64,000 bases of DNA from Paraphoma chrysanthemicola (taxonomy: Eukaryota; Ascomycota; Dothideomycetes; Pleosporales; Phaeosphaeriaceae): assembly GCA_020744225.1 (NCBI GenBank), contig JAGMWG010000001.1, forward strand, positions 2,914,001 through 2,978,000, written 5' to 3'. Below, one piece after another: positions 35,647 to 46,558 of the stretch. The notes under the pieces were generated by a model. It was not told the DNA's origin and ran no database searches. It was given only the letters and a program-made list of their open reading frames with translations. Positions within the stretch are counted from its first letter, which is position 1. Each line of letters begins with the position of its first letter. Both the position numbers and the translations under genes were made by a program.

Positions 35647-36043
35647 GATGTCTACGCGTCAGATGGTGTGAATGTCGCTCACGCGTTCGGAAGGCAGTAT
35701 GAATTCACTGTGGATCGGACTGGAGGATGGGTCTCAGGCGGAGCTGGTCAGCGATGTGTGGATGTGCAGTCCCTCCGCTGCGCGGTCGCGAAAGTGAACA
35801 TCGAAGTTTCCTTAGCGCGACCCTCGCCAAGACTCTCTTATCGATAGATTCGCTCACATGTCGGGCACGCAACTACTACCGACTTTAGAACTTCCAGACT
35901 TTGCTTAATTCGAAGTACTTCACAGCCATTATGGCCAGTACGCACCCCGTTCAGTTCAGCCGCGAGATTCGGTCCAGGTTCGTTGCGAGTCCTGGATTCG
36001 AAGACAACTGAACAGGTGGTAGTGGACAACGGGCCACCACAAC

Positions 36044-36595
36044 ATGGACGCCAAACCTTACCTATTCGCCAAGCAGTCCATCACGGCCAATACTGATGGT
36101 TGTAGAGCTCAGTTCAATCGTCTCCCCGTAGCCGCTATCCAGTTCCAACTGTCGCTCCTCAACTACCAGGTTCTACAGCTTCAACCATGCGCCTATGCAA
36201 TCATTCTTGTTGCATGCGGCGTGTCCTTCAGGCCAGTCACTGGAGGCGGACGCCTCGATCCCAGCAATGTGCTCAAGTTGTGCAAAAGGGTTACATCAGA
36301 CTTGAAACTCAACTCGGTTGGTCAGGCCATGACCCCGGCAGCTCAGCTGATTCCAGCCGTCAGGTGCAATCTGGAGCAACTTCGTTCAGACATGTCATCA
36401 AAGCAAAGCGCCGCGACAGCCAACCTGGATATCCATCTCGTCATTACGGTAGGCCAACAATCCAATGAAGTCCGCTTGGTGAACAATGGGCAGGACTGTG
36501 CGACGATGAAGCTGCTGAACTTCGACTACTTGTCAACCGGCTCGGGACTGCTTGGTCCGGTCTATGAAATAATTCCCGCTCAATGTTTGCGGTGA
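36044..36595 (+). CDS. Hypothetical ORF, 183 residues
   Basis: This is an unrecognised frame of 183 codons from ATG 36044. It uses mostly C- or G-ending codons (GCC, ATC, TTC, CTC, AAG), like the real genes around it, which is the only positive evidence. One weakly hydrophobic stretch (AYAIILVACGVSF) lies near residue 55. The rest is soluble-looking with evenly spread Gln and Asn. No signal peptide, motif or homologous family comes to mind. It could be one exon of a longer gene or a chance ORF. Confidence 0.3.
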   Translation: MDAKPYLFAKQSITANTDGCRAQFNRLPVAAIQFQLSLLNYQVLQLQPCAYAIILVACGVSFRPVTGGGRLDPSNVLKLCKRVTSDLKLNSVGQAMTPAAQLIPAVRCNLEQLRSDMSSKQSAATANLDIHLVITVGQQSNEVRLVNNGQDCATMKLLNFDYLSTGSGLLGPVYEIIPAQCLR

Positions 36596-37937
36596 GGAGC
36601 ATATATGAATGGCGAGGACCATCGGGCGATGCGCCGGCCGTTCAGCATATAATCTAGGCGCGACGAGGCGGAGGTGTTGGATCGTCGGGGTCGCGCACAT
36701 GCTGCCGAGGGATGTAAATTGCAATACCGAGCCGTGACATTCCCAACAGGGACCATGTTTACTGCATGGAAAATGACGCAGGAACATCACAACTTACAGG
36801 AACTGACTCTGGGTTGCAGAACATGGACAAGAATGAGCAGTGAACTGGTATTGGGTACGCACACTTTCCCGCCAGGCACAACGCAGGTATATCATGTCTT
36901 CGTGAACCCGTGCAACTGACAGCGAGCTTGTGCATGCAGCCCGGGACGTTGTGGCTTACCGCCCGGATGACGCATCCGGACGGCGACTGGACTAGGGACA
37001 TGAGCGATTCCCAGAAAGGTGACGGCTGCAAAGTTTGAATACGAAGCAGGTTGGCCATGTCGGATGAGTGTCCAAGAAGAGCTGCGAGCATTGCGGGGTT
37101 ACAGGCATACCATGCAAGATTATTGATTCCAATGTGCTTTTGCGCATTTGCCACGATCCAATTATCACCCAAAATGCCTCCAGAAAATTCAACCGCAGTC
37201 GACCCTCCGAAACAAGAGGAAAGAAACAACATTCAGTTGGTTCGCAATGCTGGCGAGCTACGCGAGAACTTGCGTCGTCCCCGGACTTTCCGAAAGCACT
37301 TTACCCGATACGGCTCGCTCCCGGTTCCACTTGAGGCGATCAATTCCCCTGACGCCAACGAGCCAAAGCTTGTGGCGTCCGGGGCTCCGGTCTTGGCGCC
37401 TTAACAAGTCGTCCACCCCGTTCGTTGCTCGAGCCTCGCCGTCGCCGCCAGGTCTCAAACGTAACACTGGCCAATGGCAGCCAATCGAATCGCAAGCTAC
37501 TCACGGCTTTGCTCGAAACAATACCAACATTGCTTTCGCTTCCTTGGTCCCAATGAAAAGCATACTTGGCCATTACGGGCAAGTTCTCCATGGCAAAGTG
37601 TGATCCTATTCGCAGTGCATGGGATACGTCCAAGGGTATGCCGCGGCTGTTGGAGGTTGCATGTGGAGCTCTACCGCCCTCTCCCTGTTTCCCCAGACGG
37701 AGCAATGAAGATCTGGATGCTTTTCGGCGGCAGCATGTGATGCATGACGGCGAATGGAGAAGGCCACCCCTGGAGACGCCCGGTTGCCAATTGAAAGTCA
37801 CTGCTACCCATCGCCCTTATAAAGTCTGAGAACACCGCCTCATAAACTGCAAGCACCACTGTCACTTCTTCTCTCAACCCACTAGAACGACACCGTCGCT
37901 ACATCGACCCCGTGTCACTTCCAGAACTCACGTCACC
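36596..37937. other. Intergenic region upstream of the CFEM gene
   Basis: There is no gene I can defend. A short frame at 37169-37404 (MPPENSTAVDPPKQEE..., 78 residues) has reasonable codon usage but overlaps competing frames (37148-37603, 37566-37829). The last 150 bases form the CFEM promoter with a TATA box. Confidence 0.45.
37818..37823 (+). promoter_or_regulatory. TATA box of the CFEM gene
   Basis: TATAAA lies 120 bases before ATG 37938, a usual distance for a strongly or conditionally expressed fungal secretory gene. Confidence 0.5.
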
Positions 37938-38571
37938 ATGAAGACCTTCGCTATTGCCTCCATCATTGCTCTGGCCTCTGTTGCCTCTGCTCAACTGGAC
38001 AGCATCCCCCAATGCGCTGTAGGTACTCATTATCAAACTATCCCATTTCATTACTGACATGCGGTAGTTGAGCTGCTTCCTCGGCCCTCTCTCCTCTGAT
38101 GGGTGCTCGTCCCTTACCGACTTCAAGTGCCATTGCGAGAAGGGCGCTTCTCTCCTTGCCAGCGTGCAACCCTGTGTTCAGGGCGCTTGCTCTGCGGCTG
38201 ATCAGGCCACTACAATCGCGGCCGTTCAAAAGACATGCCAAGATGCTGGTGCCCCAATCAACATTCCCAACCCAAGCGGCGCCGCATCCAGCGCCGCGGC
38301 ATCAGCTTCACAGGCGGCTAGCTCTGCTGCTGCGAGTGCCTCAGCCGCCGTGAGCTCTGCGGCCGGTGCGGCTTCGAGCGCGGTCGCCTCTGCTGTGTCA
38401 TCGGCTGCGTCTCGCGCCTCGTCCGCTGCGAACTCTGCTACAAGCGCTGCCGGATCAGCAGTAGCATCTGCCTCTGCCACCCCCAGCCAGTTCACTGGTG
38501 CCGCTATGCCCCAGGCTACCCAGGCCGTCGGTCTTCTTGGTGCTGCTGCCCTTGCCATGCTCGCCTTGTAA
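37938..38571 (+). CDS. CFEM-domain GPI-anchored surface protein
   Basis: This is a cell-surface protein with one CFEM domain, a fungal eight-cysteine fold that in some members binds heme and in others acts in adhesion or host interaction. Exons are 37938-38018 and 38068-38571 (intron 49 nt, phase 0), giving 194 residues. A signal peptide covers 1-18 (cleavage at ASA-QL). The eight CFEM cysteines run from C26 and C30 to the Cys of VQKTC, with the conserved Asp in SLTDFKCHC. A Ser/Ala-rich stalk (about 95-165) precedes a C-terminal hydrophobic tail (AVGLLGAAALAMLAL) that fits a GPI-anchor signal. The Asp before the CHC pair is the residue that coordinates heme iron in heme-binding members, so heme binding is possible but not shown. 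Confidence 0.93.
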
Positions 38572-40276
38572 GCATGAGCAATGTCTCTGTATATGATGGA
38601 ACAACATATGATGGCGTGGATGTAATGAGTTGGACGTATGAACGTGGGTTGATATCGGTATACGGGAATAAGTGTCTTGTACGATACCAAAATGTGGATT
38701 CAATGCAACCATGACATTTGTGTAAGCACAAGTATGCTCAATGTGATCCTCGATGTGAGTATGAGCGAGCCTGGGTTACGGTGATGATCTAGATTGTGTG
38801 ACCGAGGCCATCTGCTAGGCCGTTGGCATTCCAATCGTAAAGAACTGTACAGTGGTGGAAGACTGTTTGAAGTCTTCGTGACGAGCTATCACGGCTACGA
38901 CCAATATCCAAGCAAAGCAAAAGAGCTCCAGAGATCTTTCTCAAGCTATTTGACTCCCAAAGAGTGAATTTGCGGTGATAGGAATTGTCGCAAACGCGGC
39001 GTGAGAGTGTCTGGCGAGAGACTGCGAATCTGTGCCTCTTTCGTTTTTGTTCAAGTGAAATCGGACCGTGTGTCACTGATCGGAGCGTGCTCGACCACTT
39101 CAGTGGTTATTCTGATGTCTTCCCAAACCTGCGGAATCTCCACATTCTACTGTTGTCTGAGATCAATGATAAGGCTTCTCGTTCAAGTCCTGGTTTTTAT
39201 GATCTGTGCCAATAGACATATTGTTGCATGGACACGTGCAAGGCTTGCTCGTGACGGATCGCTCCGAGTTGAACATCGAGACCAAAGTGTACATAAATGT
39301 GCATTGTGCTCACATCTATTTGCGAGGTACATCAAGCCCGAGTCTTGAGATGGGGTGACTGGACAGCATTGTCCCGGTCGAAGAAACAACTCATGCCATG
39401 ATCACTTGCTTCCTTTGGAGAATGCTAGAGCCACGGACGCGGAAATGGTTTACTCGATACTGTTATTCATTAACCCCCGCCCCTTTGCATATCGTTCCCT
39501 GCGCAGCTGTATGCAATAGTCGAGCTACATGACTTATTGAACGGAGTGCGTTTTAGACAGCTACATATGCCATTGCGACCTACTCGAAGAGACTATATCC
39601 TGACGTCTATTGTATTGACTTGACTTGCAACCTCCTGCACCTCGTAAGAAGGACTGTTGATGCGTTCAAGACAGATATTCTCGATGTCATCAGAAAACAT
39701 ACTCTGAGCGAGATGAGATGCAATGCCTGCTACTACTTCAATCAATTTGGTCATGTTGCCAATAAAGACTGGTACTTTATGGGTAATTCTTGCGTTGAAA
39801 AGGCCTCGAAGCTGGCAAGGCTTCAATTTGGGTGCGATGTAGCTCGAGGACCAGGTAACTCGCTTATAAGGAGTGGCTTCTCCCGCTGCGACGATTGCGA
39901 TTGGCGTAACGCATTGTAGATTATGAACCAAAATTAATTAGTCCCGCCCTGTAAGCTTCTCTAAGTTCTTTTTCGCTCTATAGAGTGCTTGTAAATTTCA
40001 TAAACTCCTGTGCCAAACATGGACGGTGCATCGAGTCACATGGAGAACCACCGGTGAATGTTACACGGTATCGTCGGTATAATCACTACCAAACAATTGG
40101 AGCTACGTAAGTAGTGACATGTATGGGCGTGGGTGATACGCATAGATGATGTTGTCGCGATGTTGATGCAGGGGTATAGCGCACCTGCATCTTGGGTGGC
40201 CTCCAACTTCCCCGCCGCTGGTTGCTTACGGCGACCCCTTCACTTGTCTCGACCTCGACCTTTCTCACTTCAACTA
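38572..40276. other. Gene-poor interval
   Basis: This 1.7-kb stretch after the CFEM gene has no supportable gene. ORFs at 38985-39348 and 39593-39931 occur on both strands over the same bases and carry no recognisable motif. The stretch 39900-40090 is AT-rich. Confidence 0.5.
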
Positions 40277-41519
40277 ATGTCCCCATACGAAAAGTTCCAA
40301 AGCCTCGTTCGAGAGTCTACCAGTCTTCGACATGATGTCGCTGAGCTCGAGCAGCGAATCAATGAACTGCAAACGCAGTAGGAAAGTGCTCGAAACCAGT
40401 TGCAAATGAAAGACAAGTATGGTGCTGGCACATTCAGATCTCAAACTCGCTGATATTTCTCAGTCAATCTGACCGCGATATCATGCTTTGCGCACAAACT
40501 GAAGCGCGGGGTGTGTTCAAAGCAATGCAGATCGCGCTGCCGCAAGAGCTGTGCGACTACATCTGGTCACACCTGGTTCCACGCAACACAGTACAAGGTG
40601 CAGACGACGTCTTCTTTGAGAATTTCCCAAGCGAATCAGGTCGCAATTGTTTCAATCACTTCGACTATTGTCTGCCACCTGCACCACCGCTCCCACCCTG
40701 TCCATATCCTCTGTTCCCTCCTTGGATCAATGCGGACCCGGCCAGATATGTGGAGCCAGATCTTCGGATATTCAGCCCTACGCACATTAGTGCGGAGATA
40801 GCTATTGAAGCCGCGAAGTCATTCTATGCAAACAATACCTTCATGCTTACTGCACAGTGCGAACTGCGTTCGCTCTCCCAACTTCTCACAGTTGATCGCC
40901 TCGGCCTCGAGCTGCAACCATTTACCTTGATCCGTAAGATTCACCTGAGGCTCCCTAGCGAGACGTGTAGCTGGCACCGAAAATTCCATCAGGAGTCGGA
41001 TGCACGGAGGAGAGCCCGTCTCCGACAGTATCACGAGGCGCTGATAAGGACTCTGGTTCTGATGCCGATCGAACATTGCCCTATCGTGGAATTAACTATA
41101 ACAATCATTATTCTGGCATGTCCTCCGCACCACGAGCTCCTTGCGCAAGAACGCAATTTTGCTCAACATGCTCTCAGCCATACGTATGATCGTGTATGAC
41201 ATGAAGGGGCATGGTAGCAAGGTATCAATGAACGTCAAGGCCCCAAATAAGCAGGTAGCAGATATTTCGGTTTTGTTTCATTTAAGTGCCGAGGAATGGG
41301 AAAACAGTACGTGCTCAGCCGACCGATCATTCTCGCTCCCACTAATCTCGGCCATAGGAGCGAGCACAAATCGACACAGGAGCTGACCCTAAATTCATCG
41401 AATCTGCCCTCATCGATCAATCAGATCTGCAAAGCGAAGTTGTTAGGGCGCGGAAAGAATGGGGATACGACTCCTTCAAAGTCCTTTGTGGACACAGTGT
41501 TGATGATAGCGACACATGA
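40277..41519 (+). pseudogene. Broken coiled-coil/F-box-like fungal gene
   Basis: This appears to be an inactivated member of an uncharacterised fungal family. From ATG 40277 a heptad-like coiled coil (TSLRHDVAELEQRINELQTQ) runs into TAG at 40379-40381. The same frame then continues as further coiled coil (ESARNQLQMKD) to a good intron (40417-40463, GTATGG...CAG), which splices in phase to QSDRDIMLCAQTEARGVF and ALPQELCDYIWSHL, an F-box-like start. That exon stays open to 41199. Past about 41180 the plausible protein (IVYDMKGHGSKVSMNV) lies in another frame. A last segment (FIESALIDQSDLQSEVVRA, stop 41517-41519) needs yet another. A shorter functional protein from ATG 40483 is possible. The nonsense codon is CAG-TAG, as a C-to-T change from CAG would give. 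Confidence 0.55.
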
Positions 41520-44303
41520 GAATGACCTTACCACTTCTATGCTCAAGGTCTAGAGCGATTTCATGTTCTTCGAGGACGGGGCAGTTCGATGGATACCTAC
41601 CGAATTTGTGAGCTCGACTTGTATCTGCTCCATTGCGAATTGGGTGGCCCTACCCAGTGATTGCTTCTTGGCTCGCGAACCCTCAAAGTGGTCACAAGTA
41701 CACTGATAGTAAGACCTGTCTGGAAAGTGGCGCTCTGTTCGACCAAACTCTGACGTAGATTCAATATCAACATGATGGTGCGGACATGGAACATATGCTG
41801 ATTGCTCGGGCCGTGGGAGGCATGTCTGATTGTCGTCAATCACAGTCTCGCCTAACAACAATCGACCTCTTCTAGGAACCATTTATGTTCTTCATATTGG
41901 ACAGTTAATTCTGCATCTTGGGCATATTTTTCAGACAGCTCCAGAGACATGGATGCAGCATGCGTGTAATGGATCGCAAAGATGAAGATTCCACTACCTG
42001 TGACTTGGGATCACCGTGCCGGATGCCTACACGGTACGAAGAACGGTCAAGTTTCTGGTTATGGGGTTTACATGACTGGCGCAGCGACTTCACGTATTGG
42101 ACAGATTATTCCAGCTTCATCTTATGATCACGGGCAGCTTCAAACCCGATCCAAATGGATCGGTCGATCAGTCTGCCATGGCTTGACTTCTGGGAAGGGC
42201 TAAATGAACTTTGTTGTCGAGTTGGTGGAAGATGCCGGTGGAAAGAAGTATGCTGAGCCTTGGATATTTCGCGAGACGAATTCGCAAAGGCAAGTGTGGG
42301 ATGTTTGGCTCGGAACGTGAGGTGGGCGTAAGACTTGGTGTGTAATTCGTTGCTTCAGTCACTTCACGTTGGACATTTCGTTCTTGATGGTCGCTAAGTC
42401 AACCAGTGGCTATTCTATTGCTGCAATTTTAAGGTGCATCAGATCGGAGATCAGACTTTCCTCCTGTTGCCATGTCTATTTCCTGTGCAAGACCAAAGTA
42501 TGAAGCTAATTTGCCAACTTCCATGATTTTTCTTACCACAGTATTCCATTCATGGTTGCGTACTCCAAATGAACATTAACATGCAACAATGATCTTCATT
42601 TAATGCATATCACCTTAACACCAACTTGTTCGAAGAATGCACCCATGGCAACACTGCTCTGGTCATTGCGGATTGTTAGACGCTGATCGCCTCTTCAAGC
42701 CTGCTAAGAACAATGCGAACGATGGCTGCAGCATAACTAAAAGAGTTAACACAACGACAAGGTTTGCTACATACTTGGCATCTCCAGAGCTCGCCCAAGT
42801 GAGAAATGCTCGTCGTATTTTCGTCGTGCGACCCGAATGTTCGACTTTGTGGGTCGTTCTGTGGTTGCTGAATGCACCGCTGGAAGTGCAAAAGACATGA
42901 GTGGCCCATTGACACAACCTTAAAACAGCACCATGTGACGACTGATGCTTCATGAAGTATGCTTGCAGTCTTATGAAATTTGACAAGTGCAATACGGTAC
43001 GGGAAGGCGCCACAAGCCGCCAGTCTAACGGTTTGCAAACTGAGGTGGTGGAGCTGGACGTGGAATATTCCTTATGGATTAGGTCAATCTTTGGCGCGCT
43101 TTACAAGTTGGACAAAACATTGAGATCGGCAGGAGCATGAACAATCACTGTCATTACTCCGTGCTGCATCTATTTTCGCAGATGAAGTGCAAGCATTGCA
43201 TCATGAGAAAGGAGAAACAATCAGCTCATCGCGCTGCTGCGATTCAACATCCCTCGCGTAACGGCACCTTTACCCGTTCGAGCGCCCTTGTGATTAATGC
43301 ATATTGGCTCCACCATCCAAGCACCACCGCGGTGCAACACGAACTTTCTCAACACACACTGGTCGTGGACATTTCTAGAATTACTAAGCTTTCTGTAGGA
43401 TGTATTGGACGCGTCACTAGTGTTTATAGACGCGAGAACTCTGCATGCGATCATGTGTGGAGTAGGTGGTGGCAAAGCCGCAGCCCGTTGTTATCGATTC
43501 TGCAAGCGCGGCTGGAAATTGGCTGGGGAAGAAGGCTAGGGGAAGGCCAAAGTCTGGGAAGACGTGTGAAGAGTCCGACGTTTGACACTTGAATGGAGCC
43601 CTGCGCATGGGTGGAGGGAAACATGATGTCAAAAGCACCTGCAAGGCGTGATTGTTCCCACAGAAACGTGCTCCAGCGGTGGAACCAGAGGGATCGGATA
43701 CGATGGTCCTGAAACAACAGTGGCGTTGAACAGCAGATGCATGCAACTACTCAGCAGCAGTGAGCAACAACAACAACCAGTAGTTATCGCCATCAGCGCC
43801 AACAGCGTGCGATCACTCTTCCATCTCGAATACCTTCAGTACACAATTCCAACTCTCTGTCGAGTGCACTGACACTGCATCGCCATCATCTCGGCACAAC
43901 ACGAGCCAATTCATGATTCAACAAAGAAAAAAGTCCGCGCTTTGATGTCTCGCCACACACGGAATAGATCGCCCAGCAGCGGACAGACTGGCTGGCTGCT
44001 ATTATTGGCCTGTCTCCACACCCTGCGCCCCATGAGGCATGGCGCGCGTTGCCGGGGCGCAGGGTAGACAGGGGCCGGCTCCGATGCTTGCTTGGGTGGG
44101 CCAGCTGTGGAAATGAGATCGGGTCAAATAAAAGGGAGACGCGTCTTGCTGCTGAGTTTCTGTCCTCACTCACTCTCACTCTTGACAATCTATCGCTACT
44201 GTTTGTTTGATCCAACGCTACTTGACATTAACTTGTACAAGTTCCATCCATCGCTACGCAACTCAACACCAATCGTTCTAAGTTTTAATCAACAAACATC
44301 AAG
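41520..44303. other. Gene-poor interval
   Basis: This is a 2.8-kb stretch without a defensible gene. Frame 0 from 41982 to 42320 is open except for one TAA (42201-42203) and may be another gene remnant. The ORF at 43137-43592 has no recognisable content. A CAGCAG/CAACAA microsatellite lies at 43752-43780. The promoter of the next gene (CAAATAAAAG at about 44124) closes the interval. Confidence 0.45.
43752..43780. repeat. CAG/CAA trinucleotide microsatellite
   Basis: Short run of CAGCAGCAG and ACAACAACAAC units in non-coding DNA. Confidence 0.6.
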
Positions 44304-44887
44304 ATGCGCGCTTCCGTCTTCTACTCGGCCGTCTTCGCCGCCGCTGCGTCGGCTCAGTCTGTAAGTTTTGTTTCCATTTCGAATTGAAACGAATTGGAGC
44401 CTAACATCATCAGTCTTCGGTCGACCCCTACCCTCAGACCAGCCAGCTCCAGTTCACCAACTCCCTCGGTGTGGTGACTGGCCAGCCCGCTGTCGCCACC
44501 TCCATCCCCGGCCAGCCTGCCGTTGTCACCAACATCCCAACTCAACCCGCAGCTGTCACATCTCAGCCTCTCCCGGCCGACATCCCAGCGGTCGGCCCTG
44601 GCCTCCACACCCTCGTCCTGCCCGGAACCGGCTCCGCCTTCAACCAGACCCGCACTGTCGTTGTAAGCGCGAACAACTCCACCACCGTCCAGGTCCAGAC
44701 CAGCGCAGCTGCCTCCGCATCTGGCTCGTCAGGCGCAACTGGCTCTGGCGCGTCGCGCGCCTCAGGCGCCAGCGGCTCAGCCACCGGAACTGGAGCTCCT
44801 CAGAACTCCCAGGGCGCTGCTGCCAACGTCAAGGCCGCGGCTGGTGGCGTTCTCGGCTTCGGTGCCATCGTCGCCGCCTTCTTGTAA
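44304..44887 (+). CDS. Small secreted, GPI-type repeat protein
   Basis: This is an uncharacterised secreted protein. Exons are 44304-44360 and 44414-44887 (intron 53 nt, phase 0), giving 176 residues. A signal peptide covers 1-17 (cleavage at ASA-QS). The mature part opens with four imperfect repeats of about 11 residues built on GQPAVATSIP and TQPAAVTSQP. It then has an Asn-rich segment with possible N-glycosylation sites (NQT, NNST), a Ser/Ala/Gly stalk and a C-terminal hydrophobic tail (AAGGVLGFGAIVAAFL) typical of a GPI signal. There is no Cys-rich domain. A wall or surface structural role is likely, and it is similar in style to the CFEM protein 6 kb away, though not homologous. Confidence 0.82.
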
Positions 44888-45331
44888 GCGGTTACACCAC
44901 GCTTTGAGCATCGTTACATTCGGAAGCGGGATCATGGCACAACACGCGCTCGTGCACTCGGGTCGCCCGAGGGTGCGGGCCGTCGTCGTGTCGGAGGAGG
45001 AGGCTAATGGAAAAGCAGAGTGGTGCGGTGATACCACTTAACTGCCCTTGATATACCTTTGCATTGCATCGCACCGGCGCCTCGCACTGGCATGTGCTGG
45101 GCGGGTTAATTAGTCTTGTAATAGCTCACAGAGCTGCTCGGTGGGATTTGGGTTCAATATATAGTGTTGTCAAGAAAGAATTGAAAGCTAGTGTGAACAC
45201 AACTCAGAAATGCGTCTTCGGGGATGAGTTGTTAGTGTCGCTGTTGATCTCCACGCCACCATGCAAGTCATTTTCGCGAATCGACCCCGCCAAAACATTG
45301 CTCTTGTCGCATCGCGACTTGTTCATGAACC
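44888..45331. other. Intergenic region
   Basis: This 444-bp stretch holds the 3' end of the GPI-type gene and the promoter of BNA7. No gene is seen. Confidence 0.5.
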
Positions 45332-46331
45332 ATGACAACCACTGCATCATCCGACTCCAAGTCGGACACGTATAAGCACATTCCCTCAATTCCTTATGGC
45401 GATTCCACAAGTCGTCTCCAAACGCTCGACATATGGCTCCCTCAAACCCCATCTAATGCCGACGCCTCGCTATGGATAGTGTACAGCTCCCCATACCGTT
45501 CTTCAAGTATATACTAACCCGACCAGCTTCATCCACGGCGGCGCATGGCGCGACCCAACACAAACCTCCACTAACTACGCCTCGCCAACGCTATCCCACC
45601 TCTCCTCAACTCCCCTCCCATCCATCGCCGGCTTCGCATCCCTCAACTACCGCCTCTCGCCATACCCCACGCACTCCAGTGATCCAAGTTCTCCGTCCGA
45701 CTCGGACAGGAACGTGACGCATCCAACACATCTTCGCGACGTCGCGGCGGGGATAGCATGCTTGCGCAAAGAGTATGGCCTGAGGCGATGGATCGGCGTA
45801 GGACATAGTTGCGGCGCAACACTCTTGTCACAATATGTGTCCGGGATCGGATTAGATGATGAAGAGAAGGAGGCACCCGGGCCAGAAGGCCTGATTCTCA
45901 CTGCGGGAATATACAACCTGCCGCTCTTCCTACGAAACCATTCTCCGCCCGCGTGCCCTGAGAATATTGCGCAGATATACACGGATATCGTAGCGGGGGC
46001 GTTTGGATCCAAGAGTACGGCGTACATGGCTGTCTCGCCCGTGGCGGGCAAGTATAGTCCACAGACGTGGCGGAATGGCAAGTTGATGGTGCTGGCGCAT
46101 AGTTATGAGGATGAGCTGGTGGAGCGGGCGCAGAGAGACGTCATGTGTGTTGCGCTGGACCGAGAGGGGTGGAGCATTGTTATGGAAGATGGGGACGACG
46201 AGGCGAATGTTGCCGAGGGGAAGAGAGTGTTGGAAGTTAGAGACGTCAAGGGGAAGCACGATTTTGTGTGGGAGGATGGGGAGGAGTGCGCGAAATTGAT
46301 TGTCGAGGTTGTACAGAGATTGGCACAGTAG
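45332..46331 (+). CDS. BNA7: Kynurenine formamidase (alpha/beta hydrolase)
   Basis: This enzyme hydrolyses N-formylkynurenine to kynurenine and formate in tryptophan breakdown and de novo NAD synthesis, in the cytosol. Exons are 45332-45480 and 45527-46331, giving 317 residues. The 46-nt intron uses GTACAG...CAG and restores LWIVFIHGGAWRDP. The oxyanion motif HGGAW is at residues 53-57, the nucleophile Ser144 in GHSCGA, and a late His294 in KGKHDFVWED completes the expected triad with an Asp near 263. The short N-terminal region ending YGDSTSRLQTLDIWLP is typical of fungal Bna7. Length is longer than yeast Bna7 (about 260) because of inserts around residues 80-110 and 250-280. Confidence 0.88.
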
Positions 46332-46558
46332 ATGAGCTTTCGTTGTGACTATTGAAGTGACGTTGTTCAACTATAGACGTGCGAGAAGTGGAGTTCCCGC
46401 AAAGGAGAGGAGACTCCTGAAGACGGTTGCTTTTAGATTGCATACCCAATCGAACCAGATACTCTACCAACGCCGCTCGCTTGCCCGGCTGTGCTATTGA
46501 TACAGCGAGATATAATGTACAATCGTGTCGCATCTCTTGTCTTCTTCGAATGATCCCA

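Noticed and set aside
37148..37829. Possible small secreted or effector gene upstream of CFEM
   Set aside because: Three competing frames, no signal peptide, and the last frame runs through the CFEM TATA box.
37938..46331. CFEM, GPI-type and formamidase genes as one surface/metabolic cluster
   Set aside because: They are separated by up to several kb of gene-poor DNA and have no shared pathway; nothing supports a cluster.
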